Translations under genes and position numbers: made by a program
The notes under the pieces: generated by a model
Told to the model about the DNA's origin: nothing
Database searches by the model: none
Seen by the model: only the letters and a program-made list of their open reading frames with translations
In this document: in pieces, positions 18,579-28,363 of the stretch
How positions within the stretch are numbered: the stretch's first letter is position 1
Layout of the letters: the number at the start of each line of letters is the position of its first letter
Origin: Chondromyces crocatus
GTDB lineage: Bacteria; Myxococcota_A; Polyangia; Polyangiales; Polyangiaceae
DNA length: 64,000 nt
Direction of reading: 5' to 3'
NCBI RefSeq assembly: GCF_001189295.1
Contig: NZ_CP012159.1
Location: 5,100,525 to 5,164,524 of the forward strand

Positions 18579-20741
18579 TCAGCGGCCTGGCATGCGGCCG
18601 AGCGTGGTGGCCACGACGAGGACGAGCTCCGTGGGATCGATCGGCTTGGGGACGTGGGTCTGGAAGCCCGCGACGAGCGCCCGCGTCCGGTCTTCCATGT
18701 GGGCGTGCGCGGTGAGCGCGACCGCCGGTGTGCGCCCACCGTCTGCGGGAAGGAGGGTCCGCACCCGGCTGATGAGATCGTAGCCCGACTGCCCAGGCAT
18801 CCCGATGTCGCTGATGAGCAGATCCGGGCGGGTGGTGCGCAGCGCTTCGAGTCCCTCCACCGCGCTCGGCGCCGTGGTCACCCGCGCCCCGCAAGCCTCG
18901 AGGATGGACGCGATCAGATCCCGAGCGTCTTGCGCGTCGTCCACGACGAGCGCGTGAATCCCCTGCAGATCGCAGCGCACACGGAGGTCTTCGAGCGCAC
19001 CAGGGGACGGGGGGGCCTCGTCTTGTGCTGGCGGCAGCGCGACGGGGAGGCGGACGGTGAACCGCGCGCCGTGTCCCTCTCCCTCGCTGAAGGCCTCGAT
19101 GGTGCCGCCATGCAGCTCGACGATGTGGCGAACGATGGCGAGGCCCAGACCGAGGCCTCCCTGAGGAGGCACCTGCCCGCTCTCGGCCTGACGAAAGCGC
19201 TCGAAGACGTGGGGCAGGAAATCCGGGGCGATCCCACGGCCGGTGTCGAGCACCGAGAGTTCCACCGCGTCGTCGACGCGGGAGAGCGCCACCTCCACCC
19301 TGCCGCCCCGGGGCGTGAATTTCACCGCATTGGTCAGGAGGTTGGAGGCGACCTGGAGGAGGCGATCGGGATCTGCAGGGATCGCGCCGGTCGCCGAGAT
19401 CTCCGACCGGAGCCGGATCTCCTTCGCGTCTGCGGCGGGACGGACAGCATCGATCGCCGACTCGACGATCTTCACCGGGTCGACCTCCTGCACCCCGAGG
19501 CGCAGCTTGCCGGAGATGATCCGGGACACGTCGAGCAGATCCTCGATGAGGGCGAGCTGGTTGTGCGCGTTCCGCTCCACGATGTCGAGCGCGCGGGCAC
19601 GCTTGTCGGAGGACAGCGCGCCGAGCTGCAGCATCCGGATCCAGCCGAGGATGGCGTTGAGCGGGGTACGCAGCTCGTGCGAGACCATGGCCAGGAACTC
19701 GTCCTTGGCGCGGTTGGCCTCCTCGGCGCGGGCGCGCTCCCGCTGCGCCGTCTCGAAGAAGCGCGCGTTGTCCAGCGACAGCGCGGCTCTGCGTCCCAGC
19801 TCCTCGGCGAGCTGCAGATCCTCGTTCGTGTAGCTCTGGTCACTCGACGCGAAGTACAGGAGACCGAGGGCCTGACCACGCGCGGAGAGAGGCACGATCA
19901 TGGCGGAGCGGAGATCCAGCGTCGAGAGCTCCAGCCGGTGCGTGGGGCTGAGGGACAGCCGCTCGAGCACCTCGGCCGCGCCGTGGACGAGCTGTGCGCG
20001 CTGGGTGCGGAGCGCGGCCCGGAGGGGATGATCCCCGACGGCGGTGCCTCGGGGCAGGGCCCGGAGCCTCGCCTCCACCTCGGGATCGGTGTGGGCGAGC
20101 AAGAGCGGGGCGCCCTCCTCCGGAGCGCCAGCGACGAGTTCCACCGCCGCCAGCGTCGCCAGCTCGGGCACGGCGAGGCGCAGCACGCTCGCCAGCGTCT
20201 CCCCCATGTCGAGCGTCGCGCTCATCCGAGCGCCGGCCTCGGCCAGCAACCGCTGCCGCTTCTGATCGGCCCACGCGCGCTTGTACAGCCGCTGGAGCCG
20301 CGCCAGCGTGCCGACCCGCGCGCGCAGCTCGGACGGGTTGTACGGCTTCGTGACGTAGTCGTTCGCGCCGGCCTCCAGCGCCTCGACGACCTCGTGCTCT
20401 CGCGCGTGCCCGGTCATCATGAGGATCGGGAGCGTCGCCTCGTCCAGCGTCTGCCGGAGCGCGCGGCAGAGTTCGAGCCCGGACATCCCTGGCAGGTGCC
20501 AGTCGAGCACCAGCACCTCGGGCAACGAGTCGGCGACGCGCGTCAGCGCAGAGGCAGCGTCGGGCAGCAGCTCCACGTCGTGCAAGGGGGACAGCACGCG
20601 GCGCGCCAGCTCCGCCTGCGTGGGGCTATCTTCGACGACCCAGACGACTCCCCGCTCTGGTGTGACGTCCATGGCGGGGGTCGACGGCCTCTCCCCGTCC
20701 GTCGCGTCGGCCGCCATGCCCCTGACCTTACGCATTCCCAT
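18579..20741 (-). CDS. Hybrid histidine kinase (REC-GAF-HisKA-HATPase-REC)
   Basis: About 720 residues; the start is uncertain among Met 1, 3 and 9. Order: receiver (about 30-150, phospho-Asp in VLDWHLPGMSG), GAF-like sensor (about 170-320), short coiled coil, HisKA with H-box MVSHELRTPLNAILGW, HATPase (N, G1 and G2 boxes, e.g. DTGRGIAPD, GGLGLGLAIV), and a C-terminal receiver (about 595-715, SDIGMPGQSGYD). There is no membrane segment, so it is cytoplasmic. It lies 58 bp after cheB and is probably the output of the chemosensory array, taking the place of the GGDEF regulator of Wsp systems. That role is inferred from position. Confidence 0.88.
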   Translation of the reverse strand: MGMRKVRGMAADATDGERPSTPAMDVTPERGVVWVVEDSPTQAELARRVLSPLHDVELLPDAASALTRVADSLPEVLVLDWHLPGMSGLELCRALRQTLDEATLPILMMTGHAREHEVVEALEAGANDYVTKPYNPSELRARVGTLARLQRLYKRAWADQKRQRLLAEAGARMSATLDMGETLASVLRLAVPELATLAAVELVAGAPEEGAPLLLAHTDPEVEARLRALPRGTAVGDHPLRAALRTQRAQLVHGAAEVLERLSLSPTHRLELSTLDLRSAMIVPLSARGQALGLLYFASSDQSYTNEDLQLAEELGRRAALSLDNARFFETAQRERARAEEANRAKDEFLAMVSHELRTPLNAILGWIRMLQLGALSSDKRARALDIVERNAHNQLALIEDLLDVSRIISGKLRLGVQEVDPVKIVESAIDAVRPAADAKEIRLRSEISATGAIPADPDRLLQVASNLLTNAVKFTPRGGRVEVALSRVDDAVELSVLDTGRGIAPDFLPHVFERFRQAESGQVPPQGGLGLGLAIVRHIVELHGGTIEAFSEGEGHGARFTVRLPVALPPAQDEAPPSPGALEDLRVRCDLQGIHALVVDDAQDARDLIASILEACGARVTTAPSAVEGLEALRTTRPDLLISDIGMPGQSGYDLISRVRTLLPADGGRTPAVALTAHAHMEDRTRALVAGFQTHVPKPIDPTELVLVVATTLGRMPGR

Positions 20742-20799
20742 GCACCTTCACGTCTCTCTCTCGGCACCCCTCACGCTGGGCCTGGTCCGGCGTGAAGGC

Positions 20800-21945
20800 T
20801 CACCCTATGCTGCGTATCCAGCGTAGAATCCAGCCAGGAATTGCCGGCAACGGCAGTACGTCGTCGGCTCCATCCCGCGCGATCGCCTCCTTCGGCATCC
20901 CGAAGACGACCGAGGTTTGCTGGTCTTGAGCGACGACCCGGCCGCCGGCGCGGCGAAGCGCGACGGTCCCATCTGCGCCGTCATCTCCCATGCCACTCAG
21001 GATGACGCCTAGCGCCCGTGTGCCCAGGGTATTCGCCAAAGATCGGAGCAGCCACGTGCCAGAGGGGCGGAAATACCCCACGGGCGGCGCATCACTGAGC
21101 AATGTACGCCCCAGGGCATCGATCCCCAGGTGTCTGTCCTCGGGGGCGACGTAGGCACGCCCTGGTCGGAGCGCCTCGCCTTGCTGGGCCAGCGAGGTGG
21201 GATAGCCCGTCCTCTGGGCGAGCCACGATGCGAAGCCGGGCGCAAATCCAGGCGCGATGTGCTGCACGATCAGGATGGGTGGGACGATGCGTCGGGGCAG
21301 GTCGGCGAGGATGTCCGCGATCGCGTTGGGCCCACCCGCCGAGGCGACGATGCCGATGGCGTCGATGGGGCTCTTGCTCGGCGGCGCCGTCTCCGCGGAG
21401 GAGGGGAAGGGCCGGCGGCCCGAGGTGGAGCCGGCGCGTCCAGCCGCGCTCTCGGACGTCGACGGGACGCTCGTGGTCGACGTCGGCGGGCTTGCGGCGC
21501 TCGCTGGCGCCTGACCGACCCGCACCATCGCCATCGACCGGAGCAGCTGCGCGAGCGCGCGACGTCGCTGGACGTAGCCTGGCGCCGTGGGGGGAGGGAG
21601 CCCCTGGGTGACCGCGAGCGCCCGCGCGCGCATGGCCTCCAGGATGAGCTCGCTGCTTTTCGCGTCCGCGGCCGCCGTGATCATCACGATGGGGGTCGGT
21701 GTACGCGCCATGATCTCGCGCGCCGTCGCGAACCCATCCATCCCCGGCATGATCACGTCCAGCAGGACCACGGAGGGTCGCAGCCGGATCACCGTCGCCG
21801 TGGCGGCATAGCCGTCGGGGACCTCGCCCACGACCTCGACGCCTGGCTCCTCGGCGAGCGCGAACCGCAGCGCGGCGCGCTGGGTCGCGGAGTCGTTCAC
21901 GATGAGCACCCGCAGCGGTTCGGCGGGCGGCGTCTCACCGAGCAT
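20800..21945 (-). CDS. cheB: Chemotaxis glutamate methylesterase
   Basis: 381 residues. The receiver domain (about 10-130) has phospho-Asp D63 in LLDVIMPGMDG. A Ser/Pro/Thr-rich linker (about 145-192) leads to the methylesterase domain with the triad S202 (VASAGGP), H229 (VQHIAPGFAPGF) and D322 (GMGDDGADG). It demethylates or deamidates receptor glutamates to reset signalling. It begins 8 bp after cheA, so it is in the operon. Confidence 0.95.
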   Translation of the reverse strand: MLGETPPAEPLRVLIVNDSATQRAALRFALAEEPGVEVVGEVPDGYAATATVIRLRPSVVLLDVIMPGMDGFATAREIMARTPTPIVMITAAADAKSSELILEAMRARALAVTQGLPPPTAPGYVQRRRALAQLLRSMAMVRVGQAPASAASPPTSTTSVPSTSESAAGRAGSTSGRRPFPSSAETAPPSKSPIDAIGIVASAGGPNAIADILADLPRRIVPPILIVQHIAPGFAPGFASWLAQRTGYPTSLAQQGEALRPGRAYVAPEDRHLGIDALGRTLLSDAPPVGYFRPSGTWLLRSLANTLGTRALGVILSGMGDDGADGTVALRRAGGRVVAQDQQTSVVFGMPKEAIARDGADDVLPLPAIPGWILRWIRSIG

Positions 21946-21953
21946 CAGCGCTG

Positions 21954-24371
21954 TTATAGCAGCCGTTCCAGTGTTTCAAGCAACGCCTCTTGGTCGAAGC
22001 TGCGCTTGATGAGGTAAGAGCTGGCGCCGAGGTCGAGCGCGCGCTGGCGGTCGGATGGCTTGTCCAGAGCGGTCACCAGCACGAAGGGGAGCCGCGCCGT
22101 GCGAGGCGTCGCGCGGACGCGGGCGAGGAGCTGAAAGCCGTCCATGCGGGGCATCTCGATGTCCGACAGCACCGCGTCGACCATCGCCTGGCCCTGCCCC
22201 GAGAGGTGGCCCTCCGCCAGGATCTCCCAGGCGTGCTGCCCGTCGTGAGCGAGCGTCACGTCGTACCCCGCCGCCTCGAGGATGGTGCGCTCGAGCTGCC
22301 GTGTGGTCACCGAGTCGTCGACCACCAGGATTCTCCGGCGTTTCGACGTCTCGGTGCTGGTCGTGTCGTCGGAAATCGACGCGGGCTGCGCGACGCGGAC
22401 CAGGTCCGCGGCATCCAACACCAGCGCCACTTCTCCGTCGCCCAGCACGGCGGCGCCCGAGACCAGCGCGGCGCGTCGGACGCGGTTCCCCAGCGGCCTG
22501 ACGATCACCTCGTGGTAGTCGAGGAGCGCGTCCACCCGGAACGCTGCCCGCCGATCCGCCGCGGCGACGACGACGCAGGCCCAGCGTTCGTCGTCGACGA
22601 GCTGCGTGACGGGGCGCGTCGCGAGGCCCAGCGTGGCGTCCAGATCCGCGAAGGGCACGGCGCCGCCTTCGTCGCGGAGGTAGAGCCGGCCCTCCATCGA
22701 GATCAGATCGCTCGGGGCGACGCGCCGCAGGCGCTCGATCGCCGTGGCCATGAAGATCACACGGACGTCCCTGACCTGGACGACGAGCCCTGGTGAGACA
22801 CTGAGGTCGACGGGCACCGTCAGCGTGAAGCGCGTGCCTCGCCCGGGCTCGCTCTCCACCTCCACCCTGCCATGGAGCTGCGCGATCCGCTGGCGCACCA
22901 CGTCGAGGCCGACCCCCCGACCGGAGAACGCGGACACGTTGCGCCGCGTGCTCACCCCGGCTTCGAAGATCAGCCCCAGCAGGTCGCGGAGATCCACCCC
23001 CGCGGCCCCTGGATGACCGCGCGCCGCGGCAACCTGCCTCAGCGCCTCCAGGTCGACACCCTTCCCGTCGTCACGCACCACGATGCGCGCGTCCCGACCG
23101 CTGATCGACGCCTCGATGTCGACGCTGCCGACCTCCGGCTTGCCGTTCGCGCGGCGGACGTCGGGCGGTTCGATCCCATGATCGATCGCGTTCCGCACCA
23201 GGTGCAGCAGCGGCTCGCGGAGGCCATCCCGCACCCGACGATCGATCTCCACGCCCGCGGCGCGGATGGTCACCGACACGGGGCGATCGAGGGCGCGGAT
23301 CAGCTCGCGCGCGGCGCGTTCGATCGCGGGAGAGAGCGTCTCCAGGGAGACCACCCGCAGCGCGCGCGCGCGGGAACTGAGCTCGCTGGCCCCGATCGTG
23401 ACGTCACGCCAGGCCTGGTCGTCCTGCAGCTCGGCTTCGGAAGCCCACCCGGCGAGGGTCCGCACCGCGGTGAGGCAGCGGTCGACCAGCCGACGGGCCT
23501 CCTCCCGATCGAGATCCAGCACCTCGGTCGGCTGAGGGCGGAGAAGCTGCCGCGAGCGCGTGAGGTCGGCGGTCAGACTGCCCACGAGATCGGCGAGCAC
23601 GGTGTGGCGCGAGAGCAACGAGCTCCGCCTCCCCGCCGAGGCCAGGAGATCCTCGGCCGCAGCGAAGAGGTCACCCAGACGCGCCACGGAGATCCGCACC
23701 GTCTCGTCGGATCGGGCGCCCGAATCGGCGGCTGCCTCGACCACGACGGGGGCAGGGGAGATGGAGGTCGCCGTGGCGCTGGAGGAGATCGTCGTGCCCC
23801 CCGACGCCGCCGGGCTGGCTGGCGGGCTTGCGGAGGTGGACCTGGTGGGGGCGGTCGACACCATCGTCGCCGTGGCGCCAGGCGCTGGGGGCGCCAGCGG
23901 TGCGGCGTGCGGAACCGGGGGGGGCGCGGGGGCATGCCCGCTGGTGGTGAGCGGCGCCGCTGCCTGGGGCTCCTCGGCGCTCTCGATCCGACGCTGCGCC
24001 TCGGCCAGGGCTTCGTCGTCCGGGTCTTCGCCTGACGACAGCCGCGTCACCGCAGCCCGCAGCGCGCCGAGCGCTACATCGAGATCCGATGCCACCTGGG
24101 CCGTGTCGACGTCGCCGCCGTTGCGTACCGGCGCGAGCCGGCTCTCGAGCGCATGACAGAGGTGCTCCAGGCCGGGGTACCCCACGGCGTGGGCCGCACC
24201 CTTCAAGCTGTGCACCGCCCGGTAGATCTCGGCGACGGCGGGCTGCACCTCGCTCGGCGGACCCCCGGGCACGAGCGCTTGCGCCTCGTCCTCCAGCAGC
24301 GCGACGGTGTCTTCCAGCTCCCCCCGGAAGACCTGGCGCAGCTCGGAGAGCAGATCGCGTCCCGTGGTCAC
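21954..24371 (-). CDS. cheA: Hybrid CheA histidine kinase with C-terminal receiver
   Basis: 805 residues from GTG 24371, one base after the mcp stop codon. An Hpt domain (about 1-110) has phosphoacceptor H54 in VHSLKGAAH. An Ala/Pro/Thr-rich linker (about 140-215) follows; no clear P2 domain. Then come a dimerisation helix pair, HATPase (LVRNAIDHGIE, RDDGKGVD, FSGRGVGLDVV), a CheW-like domain, and a receiver (about 680-805, phospho-Asp in LSDIEMPRMDG). The fused receiver is the arrangement of WspE and FrzE and suits signalling other than flagellar motor control. Confidence 0.94.
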   Translation of the reverse strand: MTTGRDLLSELRQVFRGELEDTVALLEDEAQALVPGGPPSEVQPAVAEIYRAVHSLKGAAHAVGYPGLEHLCHALESRLAPVRNGGDVDTAQVASDLDVALGALRAAVTRLSSGEDPDDEALAEAQRRIESAEEPQAAAPLTTSGHAPAPPPVPHAAPLAPPAPGATATMVSTAPTRSTSASPPASPAASGGTTISSSATATSISPAPVVVEAAADSGARSDETVRISVARLGDLFAAAEDLLASAGRRSSLLSRHTVLADLVGSLTADLTRSRQLLRPQPTEVLDLDREEARRLVDRCLTAVRTLAGWASEAELQDDQAWRDVTIGASELSSRARALRVVSLETLSPAIERAARELIRALDRPVSVTIRAAGVEIDRRVRDGLREPLLHLVRNAIDHGIEPPDVRRANGKPEVGSVDIEASISGRDARIVVRDDGKGVDLEALRQVAAARGHPGAAGVDLRDLLGLIFEAGVSTRRNVSAFSGRGVGLDVVRQRIAQLHGRVEVESEPGRGTRFTLTVPVDLSVSPGLVVQVRDVRVIFMATAIERLRRVAPSDLISMEGRLYLRDEGGAVPFADLDATLGLATRPVTQLVDDERWACVVVAAADRRAAFRVDALLDYHEVIVRPLGNRVRRAALVSGAAVLGDGEVALVLDAADLVRVAQPASISDDTTSTETSKRRRILVVDDSVTTRQLERTILEAAGYDVTLAHDGQHAWEILAEGHLSGQGQAMVDAVLSDIEMPRMDGFQLLARVRATPRTARLPFVLVTALDKPSDRQRALDLGASSYLIKRSFDQEALLETLERLL

Positions 24372-24372
24372 G

Positions 24373-26199
24373 TCAGATCTGGTACTGCGCGGTCGCGTCG
24401 CGCAGCCGTGCGGAGAGTTCGTTGAGATCCCGCGCCGCGCGTTCGATCTGGCGCGTCCCCTCCACCGTCTGCGTGGTCGCTGCGCTGATCGCGTGCATGG
24501 CCGAGGAGATCTGGCCGACCCCGGCGACCTGCTGCTGGATCGACGCCAGGATCTGGGTCGCGCTCCCCGTCGCCTCGGCGATCGTCGTGGCGAGCTGCTC
24601 GATGCGTTCTCCGGCCTGTCGCGCCGTGTCCACCGCCGCCGTGACCGCCTTGCTCCCCTCCTCGGTCACCAGGACCGCCGCGGTCGTCGACTTCTGGATG
24701 TCCCCAAGGATGGACCGCACCTGACCCGTTGCGCGCTTCGACTGCTCCGCCAGGCTGCGCACCTCCTGCGCCACCACGGCGAAGCCGCGCCCGTGCTCCC
24801 CCGCGCGCGCCGCCTCGATGGCGGCGTTCAGCGCGAGCAGGTTCGACTGCTCCGCCAGCTCGTTCACGGTGGTGATGATCTGCCCGACCGTCTGCGCCTG
24901 CTCGGACAGCGCCAGGATCCGCTCCGCGATCGAGTTGACCTGCTCCCGCACCCGCGCCATCGCCGCCACCGTCCGGTCCACGGCCTCGCTCCCGGCGTTG
25001 GACACCTCGACGCTCCGCCGCGACAGCTCGGCCACGGCCTGCGCTTGCTGCGTCGTCTGCTGCACCGTCTGCGACAGCTCGTCCACCGTCGTTGCCGTCT
25101 CCGCCACGGCCGATGCCGACTCGCTGGCGCCAGCGCCATGCTCCTGGGTGATCGACAGGATCTCCGCCGTCGCGCTCGACAGCGCCCCGACCGCTTCGTG
25201 GGTGCGAAGCGTCATCGTCCGCAGCGCCCGCCCCATCGCGTCCAGGTTACGACCGAGCTGCGCCATGTCGCCCGCGCCCTCGGCCTCCAGCGCTCCCGTC
25301 AGATCGCCTCGCGCCACCCGATCCACGAACTCCGCGTAACGGGCAACCAACCGCGCCAGCGACTCGCGCGCTTCGGCCTGTTCCGTGGCGCTCTTGCGCT
25401 GCTCCTCGAGCCGCTCGGTGAGCTCGTCGGTCATGCGGTTGAACGCCGCGCCGAGATCCGCGATCTCGTCGTGTCCCTCCACGTCGGCGCGCACGTTCCG
25501 CTCTCCCCCTCGGATCTGCCGTGCCGTGACCGCGAGCTGGGAGACGCGCCCCGAGATGCTCTGCGAGAGCGCCAGCGCGATCCCCACGGCGAGCAGGACG
25601 ATCAGCCCCCGGCCCACCGTCATGATCCAGCGCGACTGGCTCATCACGCCGTGCGCATCATCGTAGATGGTGCGCGTCCTCGTGACGGTGCTGCTCACCA
25701 CCTTGTTCAGCTCCTCGAGCCCCTCGTCCAGGAGCGGCCCGGTGCGGGTCCGCACCAGCTTCACGCTCTCTTCGAAGTTCGCGTTGTTCCGGTTGAGCGG
25801 GTAAATCTCCCGGATCCTCCGGTTGGCCCACTCCCGCCGCAGCTCGCGCACCCGGGTCAGCTTCTTGATCCGCTCATCGTTCGACGGAAAAGCGCTCTCC
25901 GCCTCGTCGAGCGCCTGATCGAGGTCCCGCTCGAGCTGCGCGATCTCGCCCTCGATTCGCGCCATCTCGGTGGGATCCTGCGTGAGGATGTGCAGGTAGT
26001 TCCGCCCGCGGAGCCGCTCCATCAGCGTGGCGGCGCGGCCGAGCGCCTGCGTCGGCTTCACCCCGTATGTGTAGAGGCCTTCGAGCGCGTCTTCCGTGAC
26101 ACGATCTTGGGCGAACCCGTAGATGGCGAGCAGCAGCACGAGCGCCACCACGGAAAGGAACCCTGCCCAGAGCTTCGTACCAACGTTCCACCGCATCAC
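24373..26199 (-). CDS. Methyl-accepting chemotaxis protein
   Basis: 608 residues. TM1 is at about 11-30, followed by a mostly helical, four-helix-bundle-like periplasmic region (about 35-190), TM2 (about 192-215), HAMP (about 216-270), and a long cytoplasmic coiled coil. The hairpin tip carries the conserved signalling motif ([19 protein letters not shown], then [18 protein letters not shown]). Glu/Gln-rich methylation helices flank the tip. It starts 11 bp after the downstream cheW copy and is the only receptor in the operon. Confidence 0.95.
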   Translation of the reverse strand: MMRWNVGTKLWAGFLSVVALVLLLAIYGFAQDRVTEDALEGLYTYGVKPTQALGRAATLMERLRGRNYLHILTQDPTEMARIEGEIAQLERDLDQALDEAESAFPSNDERIKKLTRVRELRREWANRRIREIYPLNRNNANFEESVKLVRTRTGPLLDEGLEELNKVVSSTVTRTRTIYDDAHGVMSQSRWIMTVGRGLIVLLAVGIALALSQSISGRVSQLAVTARQIRGGERNVRADVEGHDEIADLGAAFNRMTDELTERLEEQRKSATEQAEARESLARLVARYAEFVDRVARGDLTGALEAEGAGDMAQLGRNLDAMGRALRTMTLRTHEAVGALSSATAEILSITQEHGAGASESASAVAETATTVDELSQTVQQTTQQAQAVAELSRRSVEVSNAGSEAVDRTVAAMARVREQVNSIAERILALSEQAQTVGQIITTVNELAEQSNLLALNAAIEAARAGEHGRGFAVVAQEVRSLAEQSKRATGQVRSILGDIQKSTTAAVLVTEEGSKAVTAAVDTARQAGERIEQLATTIAEATGSATQILASIQQQVAGVGQISSAMHAISAATTQTVEGTRQIERAARDLNELSARLRDATAQYQI

Positions 26200-26210
26200 G
26201 GATGTGGATG

Positions 26211-26768
26211 TTACGTACGGGCCATTCGAGGCAAGGGAATATCGATGAAGAGCCTCGAAGAAGCGAAAAGCGCATCGAGATCGAGCACCGTGGTGCCGTC
26301 GTGATCCACCCCGAGCAGCACGGCTGCCACCTCCGGGGCGACCGTGGGAGGGGGCTCCTGCAGTGACGCCAGGTCGAGCGGCGTCGTGCCCTCGATCGCG
26401 TCGACCACCAGCCCGACCATCTCGTCATCCTTCCCCAGGAGCACCATCCTTCCATGTTCGGGCAGCGCTGTGAGCGGCAGCCCGAGCACGGCCCGCAGGT
26501 AGAACACCGGCACGACCGTCCCACCGCGAACGGTGAGCCCAGCCACTTCCGGAGGCGCATGGGGAAGAGGGGTGAGCCGGAGAATCTCGGCCACGCCTCG
26601 GATGCGGCTGGTCTGCAGCGCGCATGGCTCTCCGGCGACCTTCACCCGCAAGACCTCCAGCTCCGGGCGCGCCTGGCCGACGTCGATGGGAAGCGCGATC
26701 GCGCGGGTGCGCGTCTCCAGCAAGGTCTTCTGTTCCGCGGTCCATCGGTCGAAGCCGTGCTCGCTCAT
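26211..26768 (-). CDS. cheW: CheW-type coupling protein (second in operon)
   Basis: 185 residues. An N-terminal helical extension of about 35 residues precedes the CheW beta-barrel ([39 protein letters not shown]). It couples receptor to CheA. The ATG overlaps the cheR stop by 4 bases (ATGA). It shares little with the other CheW in this operon, as expected where the two occupy different array positions. Confidence 0.9.
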   Translation of the reverse strand: MSEHGFDRWTAEQKTLLETRTRAIALPIDVGQARPELEVLRVKVAGEPCALQTSRIRGVAEILRLTPLPHAPPEVAGLTVRGGTVVPVFYLRAVLGLPLTALPEHGRMVLLGKDDEMVGLVVDAIEGTTPLDLASLQEPPPTVAPEVAAVLLGVDHDGTTVLDLDALFASSRLFIDIPLPRMART

Positions 26769-28363
26769 GATGTTCCCTTCAGACCGCTGCTCGGCTTGCT
26801 ACCGGCCCGTAGCGCCAGGGCTTGTTCGAGACGCTGACAGTAAGCCAGCGCGTCCACGACGAGTGTATCGCCGAGATCGGCGAGGCAGGCCCCCTCGGAG
26901 AGCCCGAGCAGCAGCGTGCGCGCATTGCGCAGCCCACGCGCGGCTTCGGCCTCCTCGCCGGTCTGTACTGCTGCTGCTGCGGACACCAGGTGTGCGGCAG
27001 GACTTTGCGGCGTGAGCATCATCGCGCGCCGCGCGTCCTGGCTCGCCGCCTCCGCCCGACCCACATCGAGCAGCACCGTCGCGCGCAGCAGGTACAGCGA
27101 GGTCTCCATGGGCTCGGCCACGATCGCCTCGTCGAGCAGCGTGAGCGCCCGCTCGGTCTCGCCAGCATTCGCGAGCCGCCGCGCCTCGGCAGCAGGTGGC
27201 TCGCCGCGCGCTGCCACGTCCACCACGCCACGCGCTCCACCCTCGGGGGCCAGCGCCGTCTCGGCGACGGCGACCTTCGCACGCATCGGTACGACCCTCG
27301 GCTGCGATCGCGGCGTCGGAACCGGCATCGAGGCGGGAGCCAGGGCAATCGAGGCGGGAGCCAGGGCAATCGAGGCGGGAGCCAGGGCTGCGGAGGGCGG
27401 CGGCGGGGTCCCGGCCGCGGTGTCTCCGGGCGCCGCCGCCTCGCTCCGCGAGAAGGGCCTCACCGAGGATCTCGGCGCCACCGTCGCCGTCGACCTCGCA
27501 CACGCCTCCTCCTTCACCCCGGCATCGACTTGGTAGACGTTGTGCCCTCGCTCCCGGCGCGGCGTGAGGCCGCTGTCGCTGCCGGGCACCGGATCCGACG
27601 GCGCCAGGACCAGCCAGCCACCGAGCGACAGCGCCGCCGCCATGCGCAGGAAGAACGCGGCCCGCACCTTCTCGTCCAGGTAGATCAGGACGTTGCGACA
27701 GAAAACCACGTCGACGTCCGCCGGCCACGGCGCGCTGGGCCGGACGGCATCCGCCAGGTTCAGGGGCTCGAAGCGCACCAGCGCCTGCGCCTCGGGGGCC
27801 ACCCGCCGCAGCGCGTCTTCCTGGATGAACCAGCGCCGCTGCACCTCCTCCGACACCCCCCGGAAGGACCACGGCCCGTAACGCCCTGCCCGCGCCCGCG
27901 CCAGCGCCGTCGGGCTCAGATCGGTGGCGAGCACCTCCACCCGGGCCCGCGCCGCCGAGCCGAGCAGCTCCAGTGCCACCAGCGCCAGGCTGTACGCCTC
28001 CTCGCCCGTCGCGCACCCTGCCGACCAGAGCCGCGCCTGTCCCGCCGGACGACGCCGCAAGGCTTCCGGGAGCGCCAGCTCGCGCACCAGCTGAAAGTGC
28101 TCCGGATGCCGGAAGAAGTACGTCTCTCCGACCGTCAGCGCCGACGCCAGTGCCTGCTGTGCCGTGGGCTCCCGCGCGACGAGCCGCTGCAGGAGCTGCA
28201 TCGGGTCTGCCAGCCCGAGCGCTTGCATGGTGCGACCGATCCCCACGTCGAAGTCCCGCCCGCGACCTCGCGTGAACACCAGCCCCAGGCTCTCCTTGAT
28301 CTCGGCCTCCAGCGCGTGGCGCACCGGCTCGGACAGCGCCGGCGCATCCCGGCTCGGCGTCAT
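26765..28363 (-). CDS. cheR: CheR methyltransferase with C-terminal TPR region
   Basis: 532 residues. The CheR N-domain and SAM-binding domain (about 1-285) include LTVGETYFFRHPEHF, WSAGCATGEEAYSLA and VVFCRNVLIYLD. A Pro/Ala-rich linker (about 290-400) contains three copies of APASIAL, encoded by a perfect 21-bp triplication. A TPR-like helical tail (about 400-530) follows. TPR-extended CheR is typical of WspC and FrzF. It methylates receptor glutamates, and the TPRs probably tune partner binding. The start overlaps the upstream cheW stop by 4 bases. Confidence 0.93.
   Translation of the reverse strand: MTPSRDAPALSEPVRHALEAEIKESLGLVFTRGRGRDFDVGIGRTMQALGLADPMQLLQRLVAREPTAQQALASALTVGETYFFRHPEHFQLVRELALPEALRRRPAGQARLWSAGCATGEEAYSLALVALELLGSAARARVEVLATDLSPTALARARAGRYGPWSFRGVSEEVQRRWFIQEDALRRVAPEAQALVRFEPLNLADAVRPSAPWPADVDVVFCRNVLIYLDEKVRAAFFLRMAAALSLGGWLVLAPSDPVPGSDSGLTPRRERGHNVYQVDAGVKEEACARSTATVAPRSSVRPFSRSEAAAPGDTAAGTPPPPSAALAPASIALAPASIALAPASMPVPTPRSQPRVVPMRAKVAVAETALAPEGGARGVVDVAARGEPPAAEARRLANAGETERALTLLDEAIVAEPMETSLYLLRATVLLDVGRAEAASQDARRAMMLTPQSPAAHLVSAAAAVQTGEEAEAARGLRNARTLLLGLSEGACLADLGDTLVVDALAYCQRLEQALALRAGSKPSSGLKGTS
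27327..27389. repeat. 21-bp perfect triplication inside cheR
   Basis: Three direct copies of a 21-bp unit (start ATCGAGGCGGGAGC) at 27327, 27348 and 27369; only the last base of the third differs. It is in frame and encodes APASIAL repeats in the linker between methyltransferase and TPR. Near-identity of the copies indicates recent slippage, so the linker length probably varies between strains. Confidence 0.95.

Noticed and set aside
24307-26304. Long open frame antisense to the MCP gene
   Set aside because: Its translation is Arg/His/Leu-rich low-complexity sequence, and the opposite strand has clear MCP motifs; it reflects G+C-rich codon use.
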